Shown: one piece after another, positions 22,101 to 31,946 of the stretch
How positions within the stretch are numbered: the stretch's first letter is position 1
How the letters are laid out: each line of letters starts with the position of its first letter
Source: Thalassia testudinum
Taxonomy: Eukaryota; Streptophyta; Magnoliopsida; Alismatales; Hydrocharitaceae
Length of the DNA stretch: 64,000 bases
Assembly: GCA_037157565.1 (NCBI GenBank)
Contig: JAZHRO010000003.1
Span: 40,065,001-40,129,000 of the forward strand
Direction: 5' to 3'
Position numbers and translations under genes: made by a program
The notes under the pieces: model-generated
What the model was told of the DNA's origin: nothing
The model's input: only the letters and a program-made list of their open reading frames with translations
Databases searched by the model: none

Positions 22101-22720
22101 CCAGCTTTTATAGGCGCTTTATTAAGAATTTTAGTAAAATTTCTAGGCCACTTTGTGACTTGTTGGCGAAGGAATCTTCCTTTAGTTTTGATTCAAAGTG
22201 TGCCAAGGCCTTTCAAACTCTAAAGGAGGCCTTGATCTCTATGCCTATTCTCCAAGCTCCTGATTGGACACTCCCATTTGAGCTTATGTGTGATGCTTCG
22301 GATTATGCAGTGGGAGTAGTCCTTGGACAAAGGGTTGAGGGAAGCGCTCATGTGCTACATTATGCAAGCAAGACTTTAACCAAACCTCTGCGAAACTACA
22401 CCATCACTGAAAAGGAATTAGTTGCTGTAGTTTTTGCTTTGGAGAAGTTTAGGTCTTATCTGCTTGGGTCTAAGGTGGTTATTTTTACTGATCATGCTGT
22501 AATGAAACATATCATTGCTAAGAAAGATTCTAAGCCATGCCTGATTACGTGGATCCTACTCCTTCAAGAATTTGACTTGGAAATACGTGAAAAGAAAGGA
22601 GTAGAAAATGTTGTGGCTGACCACCTGTCTTGCCTTCCTCTTAATGACTCTCTTTCTGGAGACATTCGCGAGACATTTCCCAATGAAACACTAATGGCGG
22701 TAACACCAACTTTACATTAG
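22101..22720 (+). pseudogene. RNase H domain of F3
   Basis: Open for its whole length. Blocks: [83 protein letters not shown] and the ending [13 protein letters not shown]. The catalytic acids (CDASD, EKEL, TDH) are all present. It is the best kept pol domain in the window. Confidence 0.87.
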
Positions 22721-24000
22721 TATGCAGACACTATAAATTACTTGGTCACTGGACAAACTCCTGGCTCTTGGGATGAGCAGAAAAGAAAGAGATTCACTTC
22801 TCAAGCAAGATATTTTCATTGGGAAGAGCCATAATTATTTAGAAGTGGACAAGACCAAGTATTCAGACGTTGCGTACCTGAAGAGGAACAACAAAGTGTG
22901 CTGAGTTTTTGCCATGAACTTCATTGTGGAGGACACTTTGGTGCTAAGAAAGCTGCTTTTAAGGTTTTCCAGTCTGGTTTTTGGTGGCCTTCCTTATTTA
23001 AGGATTCTCATAGTTTTGTTAAGGCCTGTATTAGATGTCAATGGACTGGAATGATTGGGAAGAGGAATGAAATGCCTCAACAGCCTATTCAATCTATTGA
23101 AACATTTGATGTGTGGGGAATTGACTTTATGGGCCCCTTCCTGTCGTCCCATGGTTATGAATATATCTTGGTGGCAGTTGATTATGTCCCTAAATGGATA
23201 GAGGCCATTCCTACGCGCACAAATGACCACTCCATGGTTTTGAAATTTGTGAAGGCCAATATCATATCCCGTTTTGGCTGCCCCAAGGCCATTATAAGTG
23301 ATGGGCGACCTCATTTCCGAAACCACCACTTCAATCGGCTAATCAGGAGTCTGGGAGTGACTCACAAGGTCTCTACCCCTTACCATCCTTAGACAAGCGG
23401 CCAGGTTGAAGTGTCAAATAGGGAGATAAAAAATATTTTGGAAAAGACCATTAGACCTGATAGGAAAGACTGGACCCAAAAGCTCGATGATGCTTTGTGG
23501 GCTTATCGAATGGCCTATAAGACCCCTTTGGGTACTTCTCCCTTTAGAATTGTGTATGGGAAAGCATGCCATTTACCTGTTGAGTTGGAACATAAGGCAC
23601 TTTGGGCTATTCGAAGTGTTAACATGGATTTAGAGAAGGCAGGTAAGGCACGACTTCTAGAATTAAGTGTGCTTGACGAGCTGAGGAATGATGATTATGG
23701 CACCTCTCAATCTTATAAAGAAAGAACTAAGGTCTTGCATGACAAGTTTATACTTCGAAAGACCTTTGAGCCCAACCAACAACTCTGGCTTTTCAATTCC
23801 AGACTTAAGCTTTTTCCGGGGAAGTTAAGTCTCGTTGGGATGGGCCTTATATAGTCACCAAAGTATTTCCACATGGAGCTGTGGAGATTAAAAATCCTTC
23901 CTCTTCAGCAGCTTGCTTTATCGTCAACGGTCAACGGTTAAAACCTTACATAACTTTAGATGGCCATCTGGTTGACGAAGTCACTCTTGAGGAGCCTTAG
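22721..24000 (+). pseudogene. Integrase of F3
   Basis: Zinc-finger region: SFCHELHCGGHFGAKKAA, then ACIRCQ, giving H, H, C, C. Core: [34 protein letters not shown] (first Asp near 23120), AIISDGRPHF (second Asp near 23300; Gly-to-Arg after it), and VEVSNRE (Glu near 23408), in the D,D-35-E arrangement. TAG at 23390 replaces the Gln of YHPQTSG. A base is missing near 23828, after KLFPGKL; the C-terminal part then runs in another frame ([19 protein letters not shown]) to the stop at 23998-24000. No chromodomain is seen. Confidence 0.87.
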
Positions 24001-25228
24001 CTCCTACCATTCTCCGCCTTAGGTAATATCTTCCTTTAGCTATTTTTGTTTTCAATGAGGACACTGTTTGAACCAGGCATGCAGGAGAGGACCTGAGGCA
24101 TTTTGTTTATAGCATGCATACATTTGCATTTAAAAAAAAAAAGGTTGTTTTGAGCTTAACTGGCTAGGTCCTGCATTCTCAAGCAAATCAGAACTCTAGG
24201 GTAGACTAAGTTAATTCTAGGGTCAAACTTTAGAAGCTAAATGAGCTACTAGCTTTAGACTTTTAGGGTCCTTTGTGGACTTAAAAACTTAAGTAAGAGT
24301 TAAGTTACGAACCATTCCTCAAGAGGTTGAGGAAGGAAAGCTAGGGTTTGAGTTAAAAGGTGGGGTAGTACCTGGAGTCTTGTTCTACCTTTTGGTTTAC
24401 AGGTCCTTGTAACCCAAGCATCCAAATTTCACACACTTGGTCTGGTAATCAACTTAATTTCTCTATTCCTTAAAAGAGATTTGGTTCTCTTACTTTTGAC
24501 TTAGGAGAGGCTTGAAAACACAATGTGACTGGAAGAGTTCCCGCCGTAGGAGAGCTGGAGTATATACTCACCTTGAGGATGCGATGATGACATATTACCT
24601 CCTCGGCGCTTGTCTCTTAGGATAACCATCCTACTGGGGGCATGTAAGCGCATTGTGTAGTTCAGGCACCATGGGCAGCCCTATCTAGAAGTGCCGATTG
24701 CCATAGGCCTGAATTCACTTAAGAAATCCATTGGAGATACTATTTTGAAGTGTCAATTGCCAGGAGTTCTTGGGGTCGTTATGGGCAGTGCTATCTCAAA
24801 GCATCGAAAGCCAGGCACCCTTCGAGGTACAGTAATGGGGACAATGAATCCGACACAGACCTTGTTGATAGCTGATCCGAGGTTAGACTTAGGCGAATAA
24901 AAAAAAAATAAAAGTATATATATATAAAACAAAAAAAAAATCCTTTTTCCTTTAACTCAAATAACTCAGACCAACGCACATGCACGGATGCTTTAATCTC
25001 AGGGATCAATAAACCTTAGGGTAGAGTCAGAAATCAGGGAAACTTGCGCCTGCAACTCGTCTTTAGCCGACCTAATCTGTAACTTAGCAACTACTTGGGA
25101 ACCTTGGGTCTAGAGTCTAAACTTAATATGTTTCTGAAGGAAGACCAATTGGGTTGACTAGTCTATTTGGAGTGCTAGGTTTCGCTTAATTTTGCTAGGG
25201 ACTAGCAAAAACTAGGCATGGGGGTATT
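24001..25228 (+). other. 3' UTR, stem-loops and PPT of F3
   Basis: Non-coding. Inner CAATGAGGACACTG tract near 24053. Stem-loop at 24606-24651 (outer arms GCGCTT/AAGCGC, inner arms TAGGAT/ATCCTA). Three imperfect copies of a motif of about 37 bp follow (about 24667-24703, 24728-24764, 24778-24815). Hairpin TTTTGCTA/TAGCAAAA at 25190-25210, then the polypurine tract GGCATGGGGGTA next to the 3' LTR. All these parts recur in F2, although the LTRs of F2 and F3 differ. Confidence 0.8.
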
Positions 25229-25898
25229 TGATTAGCCCATATTTGTGGGCTATTTAGGTATTTAAGTGCTTAGACATTAAGTTAATTCTAGCATGTAACT
25301 AGCATAAATTAGGATGTAAATAGGTTAACTCATATTTCTAATTTGATTATAAAATTCATGCATTGCATTCTTTTAATTAGTTAACCAATTAGGTGCATTG
25401 CATATATTAATTTAAGTTAAGATAAAAGTTGAGGGTTTGTATATAAATAACCATAATATTTTAACATTATTTTTTCTTTCTTCTTCTTGCAGCAATGGCT
25501 GCATTTCCTTCGGCTTCCGCTCCAATGCCACCAGCTGCTGCACTGAAATCTGCATTCAAGGACGAGCAGAGAATGTCGATCTGCTCCCGCCTCTCCGTTG
25601 AAATTCATGCAGGCAGCTACAAAAATAGGAGTCAGCCGAGCGCAGGAGGGAACCATCCCAACCATCCACACTGTGTAGAGAGTTCATCTCGTCAATTTCA
25701 CCACCACTGGCCTCAACCGTGCGGACGAGCCTCCATCACCGTGGGCTTGTGGCGTGACAGGCCACACCGCCATCTAGAGCTCGTTTGCATCACTGTGCCT
25801 CACCAAAATCAACATCACCACCCTCGCCGTCATCACCAACAACCTCCACAACCGCTACTGCAATTTCACTCCTTAGTCAGTTAAGACGTCTGGGAAGT
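25229..25898 (+). repeat. 3' LTR of F3, first 670 bases
   Basis: Starts TGATTAGCCC exactly as the 5' LTR and matches it up to GGGAAGT, then stops and F1-b LTR sequence follows after about four filler bases. It is clearly diverged from the 5' copy (several indels near 25605-25650), so the insertion is old. TATA box at 25440-25448. Confidence 0.87.
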
Positions 25899-27383
25899 AT
25901 TGAGAGTTAGAAATCGAGGTTACAAGTAACCCATCGTCGTAGTTGCAAAACACGTCGATCAGATAAAATTTATATCGAAACTCTAAGGGAGTCTCGGGTT
26001 GAACACAGGGAGGCGATGTTTACTTTAATTGAAAATCGCACTTCAATTTGTTTCCTTTTGGAGTTTTAGGGTTTTGTTATATTTTTGTATTTTTGTAAGA
26101 AAATAACTAAATGAATCACAAGATAGGGATGGAAAAAAAATGGTATAGATATCACTTCAATGTCTATTACAATCTATTATGAAAGCATAAAAAGAGAGGG
26201 GGCTGAGAGGAAATCTCTCGAATTGGCCGTTCGGAGAGACAATGGCGCCTGGCAGAAGCTCAGACGAAGGAGATGAGATGCAGGAGGACGTCGGGCTGAG
26301 GAAAGCTTCAGCATAGCTCCGGAATGGAGGTTAGAAGACGGAGATGATCTGCGACCGGAATGGAGGTGGGAGGACGGCTCCATGGCGACCTATAAAGGGC
26401 GATGGGAAGTTGGAGGAGTATTTGGTGGGGCAGTGGTTTGCTACACTAATAGGCATCTTGGGAGATTGAGAATAAGCTCTAATGGAGAGTTGGTAAGCTT
26501 GCTAGAGCTTGGGAGTAGGTGGGAGTAGAGTAGGTTGAGATGGCTTGGAATGGAGGGGGTGTAGGTCCTTTTATAGTGTAGGAGAAGAGGCAAAATTAGG
26601 TGTGGGACCATTAGTGACATCCACACCGTCGCTGGAAGCATCATTGTAGGCAGCTCATGCACGCTCATGCCTATTCATGGCAACAACTGGCTTTGCTAGT
26701 GCACGAAGAATTAGCGACGGCTATAAGAGTTGCATTAGGTCCAGCTCATGCGTCGCTGTAGACCAACTCATGCATTGCTGGCGCTGCACTCCCTGCCTTT
26801 GCTGCGCACGCGCACCCAATTACTGGTGTTGTGCTGTGAGCATGCGTGCCTCCGTGCACACACACCTGAGCTGCTGCTTGCATGCGGTGGCGCGTGCGTG
26901 TGCTGGGAGGCCTGGGTTGTGCCACGTGGCACAATCTGGGCCATCCATCTTCTTTTTGTTGTAAGGACTACTATAGAGACTGGATTGAGTCAATTTTCGC
27001 ACCGTTAGGCTGCGATCACCGACCTGAATCTAGCCGTGTGGTTGGATTTGTCATTTGAAGCTTTGAATTATGTCTCCTAGTCCCTTGGCCATTGATCTTC
27101 CTCGAACTTCATATGGTGCTACGGGACTCCGATCAAGGCGATTTTAGAGGCGTTGGATTCCGATTGTCGTCGTGATTAGATCCGTACGGTTGGATTTTCA
27201 ATTTGAGTCTCCGAAACAAATATCCTTCTCTCCTCAACCCAAAAAGGATGTAATTAACCTATATTATATACATCTGCTCTAAATGCAGAATGATGCATGC
27301 TATGCACTATTTATAACATGAAATGCAAAGCCTAGGAACATGCATGAATAGGCATTTTCTCATGAATTCATGTGTGTTCATCA
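25899..27383 (-). repeat. 5' LTR of F1-b, 3' end lost
   Basis: Reverse complement begins TGATGAACACACATG. It lacks about the last 20 bases (the part ending ...GATCA), its PBS and about 1 kb of leader, removed together with the rest of the F3 LTR. It keeps a block at about 26800-26965 absent from the 3' LTR, including the 18-bp palindrome TTGTGCCACGTGGCACAA (26917-26934) with a G-box core. TATA box on the minus strand at 26569-26576. Confidence 0.83.
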
Positions 27384-27876
27384 CATACAGCGCACAAAAT
27401 GCCTAATGGTATGTCTCTGCTCTGTCTAGTGTTTGGTATGGCGTGTCACATGTAGAACTTGAACACCGAGCATTTTGGTCCATCAGGAAATGTAATTTTG
27501 ACCTAGAGTTGGCCGGGAAAACCAAGAAATTCCAACTATTTGAGTTGGAGGGGCTTCAAAATGATGCTTATGAAAATGCCAGAATCTGTAACGAAAGGAC
27601 CAAAGTTCTCCACGACCAGATGATTTCACAAAAGAGCTTTGAGCTGAACCAGAAAGTTTGGATTTTCGATTCTCGATTAAAGCTTTTCCAAGAAAACTCA
27701 TGTTTAAGTGGGACAGCCCATTAGTTATTGAATGGATTTTCCCTGATGGGGCCGTCGAAATCTCTGACCCAAAGATGGGTAATATCTTCAAGGTCAACGG
27801 ACACCGTCCCAAACCCTTTGTTGGCCATGTTCTCCACGAACCCATCTCAGATATGGTTGCCCTTACCTTGCCTTAA
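27384..27876 (+). pseudogene. Integrase of F1-a, C-terminal part
   Basis: Picks up where 7577 stops: TAHKMPNGMSLLCLVFGMACH, matching [21 protein letters not shown] of other copies. About four bases are missing near 27452, after which ELEHRAFWSIRKCNFDLELAGKTKK and [20 protein letters not shown] are open. A second shift near 27690 leads to FKWDSPLVIEWIFPDGAVEI and VNGHRPKPF, the normal C-terminus, ending at 27876. No start codon is needed, as this is the tail of gag-pol. Confidence 0.85.
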
Positions 27877-29277
27877 CTACCATGGGTCGATCATCGCCCA
27901 GCTGAAGGCACTAGACTCAGCACATGTAAAGACTATTCCAAGCTGAACAGAGTCCCTTGGAAACCAGGTGCTATTTTTCCACTTCTACTCTCCTGCATGC
28001 TTTTATTTTATACAATGAGGACATTGCAATAAATAAGCATGGGGGTAGAAATATCTTATAATCTTTTTTGTGAGCTGCAGAAGTAATTTCCTATTTTTTT
28101 ATTCTATTTTAAAAAATAAATTGGAATTAGGAGATGTGAACTTAGTCATTAGGAGTTGCAAACTTTAGGAATTGATACTTTGAGACCTGAACACTTAGAC
28201 TCTCCAAGTCTTCGGGCTTAATTAACCCGAGTATCCACTCGAATGTGGACTTAGTCTCGAGTCCTCATCAATTCAAATTCATTTCTAATTTGGTTAGTAA
28301 ATTGGGATGATAAACATGCAACTTATCAACCTACCCTTTGATTTGAGGGGACTTTAAGCCTGACCATCTACAGACTTTTTTTGCACTGACTTACTTTTTG
28401 ACATTTTCTTCAAAAATTGGGTAGCTAATGAACATTCTAGGGTGCTATAGCTGGCAAGTTGTTGGTGGTAACAGGTCATCGGTCAGTTGTCCAAAGCCCA
28501 ATCATAAGACCATTTTCATTGTATTGCCCTTAGGTAAATCTTAGATTAGGAAAAGCGCCTACTTAAAAAAAAAAGGAAAGAAAAAATAAATATAGAAAGG
28601 AGAAAAATAAAACATAAAAAATAAAACTACACTTCATCGCAAGAGTATGGCTAGCAAGTTGTCGTGGGTAATAGCCCATTAGCTGGTTGTCCAGAATCTA
28701 GCTCACAAAAAAAAAATGCACAATAATTCCCAAAACACTTAGGGAAGAAGCAGGGAAGTGGAATAAACCAGGGAGATATACACTAGGTTCACCCTTGTGT
28801 TGACCTCATAAATAAAACAAAAAGGGAGAATGCTACCGATCGAAAAGATAAGCCTATAAGCAAGGTCACCTAGGGTCGTAAAAACCCAAAGTCCATTTTA
28901 ATGGCCGTCTAATGAGTCTTCTACTATTTTCACAAGATGCTTATCACTTAAAGTCTTTTTCAAGTCTTAGGTGGGTCAGGTAGCCGTAAAATGTTATCCC
29001 AGAACTCTCAAACTCAAAAAGTACAAAAAAAATAGAAAAGAAGAAAAATAAGAAAAAAAATTTTGTATCATCCCTTCTCAAATAAGGTGAGGGCTTGGGC
29101 AATCTGCATTCTGGCAAACACCTGAGAAATGTTTAGTTTTTGCAATTAGGTCTTGGGGTTGAGATTTTCTAAAGCAATCAATGACTTTTTCCTAAATACT
29201 CGAATCCAGATTCTACTTTTATACATAGCATTTAGGTTAATTTTACTAGGGACCAGTAAAAAGTAAGCATGGGGATA
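27877..29277 (+). other. 3' UTR and PPT of F1-a
   Basis: Inner tract CAATGAGGACATTGCAATAA then GCATGGGGGTAG at 28013-28047, shortly after the coding end. Two copies of the family repeat at about 28449-28500 and 28646-28704. Hairpin 29241-29261 with arms TTTTACT/AGTAAAA, then GTAAGCATGGGGATA before the LTR. No ORF of note; poly-A runs near 28565-28620 and 29020-29060. Confidence 0.78.
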
Positions 29278-30392
29278 TGATAAACACGCATGAATTCATG
29301 ATAAATTGCTTATTTATGATAGTTCCTCTAGTTAGCATTGCATATCATGTTATAAATATTGCATAACATCAATTGCATGGCATTTAGGATAGTTGCATGT
29401 TTTGTATATTAATCCCTTCATTTTATATGGCCAAGAGGCAATGCGACATCCTGACAGATTTCGAATGAAAAATCCGACCATACGGATGGATCCGGAGCGA
29501 TGATCACAATCTAACAACAAAGAAATCACCTCGATCCGAGCACTGTGGCATCCTCTACAAGCAATGAAGGGTGGACAACCCAGATGATGCCATGTGGCAC
29601 CATTTGGAGCATCCAAAGCTGCCCACCACATCTCCAAAGGTCGCCTATCAAGTGATCTCAGCGGTTTGATGAAAATCCTACAGCTAAGAGGTCGCCTTCA
29701 CCATGCGAGTGTAAATCTTCTCAGCAACACACTCGCAGATGTGGTGTAGCAGTGAGGTCGAGAGCTCTCAAATAGAGAGTGCAAGATCGAGCCTCGATTC
29801 ACCGTGCCTCGCTACAATGCCAGCTACAATAGGGCCGCCCAGTCGCAATCGAGTGGTTGAGATTCCCCACGTGTGATCCAACGTCGCCTGCCGACATGAA
29901 GGTGCATGCCAGAACACACACATGGCATCTGGGGCGTGCAGTTAAGTCGGTCGCGAGTAGTGCCCGTCGTCCGATCTTCATAATCGCACGAGGCATGCGA
30001 TTCAAATTAGAGCGCACGCGATCTACGAGCGCATCTCGACCATGCGATGCATCATCCAACGGCTGCCAGCGCACGTGCCAGTGGTGCAAATTTCAAATGC
30101 TAGTAGGTGCGTGCTCTCCTATTGCAATCACAATCGTCCATGCCTGATCCAACAGCCGACGATTGCCGTGCATATGATAGCTGCAGGTGTGAGCGTTGGG
30201 TGCGGGCTTTACAACGACAGAAAAGTAGACCATTAGTGACACTTGCAGTTGTCTCTAAATGGCTTGCACAATGCATGCGCTAGCCAAGGCATTGAATTGG
30301 CGCGGATCTTTTGGCGACAGCTTGGGTGGCCTTTAGTGACGCTTGTAGCTGTCGTTGAATGCCTGTGCGAGGGATGCTCTTTTTCCCTCCTC

Positions 30393-30400
30393 TATATAAA
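30393..30400 (+). promoter_or_regulatory. TATA box of the F1-a 3' LTR
   Basis: TATATAAA, better kept than in the 5' LTR (actatatgaa near 470). Any transcript would run into the copia-like solo LTR about 190 bp downstream. Confidence 0.6.
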
Positions 30401-30587
30401 AACCCTTACACTCCCCATTCCTCTTCATCTCTACCTACTCTACTCCCACCTACTCCTAAGCTCTAGCAAGCATACCAACGCTCCATTAGAGCTTACTCCC
30501 AAGCTCCCAAAGCTCTTATTCATGTAGTGAACCTCTGCCTCACCAAATATTCATCCCTCTTCCCATCCCCATTCATAGGTCGCCTTG

Positions 30588-31946
30588 TGTAGGATCTATA
30601 AATGACAAGCACACTAGAAGGGGGGATGAATATGTGGGAAATAAAAATTGAAAAACAAATCAAACCACAAAAGGCATAAGATTTATAGTGGTTCCCCTCA
30701 CCTGGGTACTCCACTACCTAAGTCTCCCAACTTAGGATTTTTAACCTGATTCCCTGAACTCAGAGGGAGTCAATTTACTAATATCAAAGGTAATTAAAGG
30801 GTTACCTCAACCCAATTACAAGGTATGAAGAAAAGATAAAGATACAAGTGTAAGCAAAATGTAAATAGAAGCTTACAACTATTTCATAAGTCTCCAACAA
30901 GAATATATCTTATAACAAGTATAATCAAATCTAACGAGAAAAACTAAGGCGTAAAACAAATGATTGATTATAAAAAAATACGATCGCCTTTGAAGATTTG
31001 TTGCAAATGAAGAGATGCCTTGAAATGTATGCAACAAAACAAACTCTCTTTCAGCTTGAAAATAGAGAATTGAAGGTGCAGGCAAGAGATATTTCCTAGC
31101 TTAGAGGTGTGTCTAAAACAACACTCAAAGAGTGCTTATATAGACCACTAATCACCTCTCCCATGAAATCTAGCCGTTAGGGGTATTTTAGGGACATTAG
31201 AATTATGATTAATTGCAAATTAGCCGTTCAGACTGGTCACAATGGTTAGTTGGTACTGGTACTGAACTCTTGGTACCGGTACTGACAACATATAGGCAGT
31301 ACAGGCAAATCACTAGGTACCGGTACTCATTTTGAGTACCGGTACTTGTGTCGCATAGTCTTAGGTCCTGTGACCTACATGTACCGGTACTCATGATGAG
31401 TACTGGTACTTGTAACGCCCAGTCATGGCTCCTGTGACCTTCATGTACCAGCACTCATGATGAGTACCGATACTTGTAAGGTCCAGGAAAAAATGCAGTT
31501 CACAAACTGTGACCACTTGATACCGGTACTCATGACGAGTACCGGTACTTGATGTTCACAGTTTGGAACTTAGGTCCAAACCTATGCCAAGCAAGTACCA
31601 AAGATCATTAGTGTTAATCAGTTGAGAAATCCAATCTACTCTAGGCGACTTTGTTTTGAAAGAGTCGACTTTGAGTTAAAAATCGAGTAAATGAATGATA
31701 TTTTGAATCCTAGTTATCTCTACTTTGATTTTAATACCTAGATTATATTTTACTTGTTTGGAGACATAGAAAAATTCTAAGATACAATAAAAACTAAAAT
31801 CATCAAAAACTTCTTCCTTCATGTGCAATCCTTTTGCCTGCTTCCATAGATTCTTTTGACTTCTAATCACTTCATAAACATATTAGAATTTAAAATGGTT
31901 TTGTTAACATTAAAACACAGGAGAGAGATGGAACTAGGGTCCAACA
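30588..31946 (+). mobile_element. Copia-like solo LTR, 1,359 bp
   Basis: Starts TGTAGGATCTATAAATG and ends AGGGTCCAACA (TG...CA). The target duplication CCTTG is perfect (30583-30587 and 31947-31951), and removing the insert gives the uninterrupted CGCCTTGGAGCC of other F1 LTRs. The start, with a GAAGGGGGGATGAATATGTG run, looks like LTRs of the SIRE-type copia elements; that assignment is by recollection of style. Orientation is assumed. It contains a cluster of GTACCGGTAC palindromes (31251-31566). No ORF of note. Confidence 0.85.
31251..31566. repeat. Cluster of GTACCGGTAC palindromic repeats
   Basis: At least five units: 31272-31283, 31316-31346, 31381-31411, 31445-31475 and 31520-31550. 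Most have the form TACCGGTACTCAT, a short centre, then its inverse. The last is enclosed by a second inverted repeat, CAAACTGTGA (31503-31512) and TCACAGTTTG (31556-31565), giving a hairpin of about 63 bases. Confidence 0.85.

Larger units (their letters stand above)
15538..25898 (+). mobile_element. F3: Athila-type Ty3/gypsy element, 3' LTR truncated
   Basis: Plus-strand element with 5' LTR 15538-17378, PBS, leader, gag with CCHC knuckle, protease, RT, RNase H, integrase, 3' UTR, PPT and the first 670 bases of the 3' LTR. From 18610 to about 21870 the polyprotein stays in one frame, broken only by stop codons. The RT catalytic motif is deleted and integrase has one 1-base frameshift. The 3' LTR stops at the centre of a palindrome that the 5' LTR still carries whole. 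Confidence 0.88.
7583..27383 (-). mobile_element. F1-b: minus-strand F1 element, gag-protease only, inserted in the F1-a integrase
   Basis: Its 3' LTR is at low coordinates and its 5' LTR at high coordinates. Flanks are CAAAT (7578-7582) and CATAC (27384-27388), which I read as a decayed 5-bp target duplication (3 of 5 match). The flanking integrase codons join across it. Inside are its 3' UTR (holding an F1 solo LTR), an acidic unrecognised frame, protease, gag, a leader fragment, and F3. RT, RNase H and integrase are absent, so it would need helper enzymes. A deletion has removed the junction of F3 with the F1-b leader and the last bases of the 5' LTR. Confidence 0.78.

Noticed and set aside
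24001..29277. env-like ORF between the inner purine tract and the 3' LTR
   Set aside because: Athila elements may carry one there, but no long ORF or membrane-protein pattern is present in any of the 3' UTRs.
31209..31454. Tyr/Thr/Gly repeat protein ORF
   Set aside because: Translation of the GTACCGGTAC repeats; not a protein gene.
31251..31566. CRISPR-like array
   Set aside because: Repeat units are self-palindromic, spacing is irregular, it lies in a plant solo LTR and there are no cas genes.
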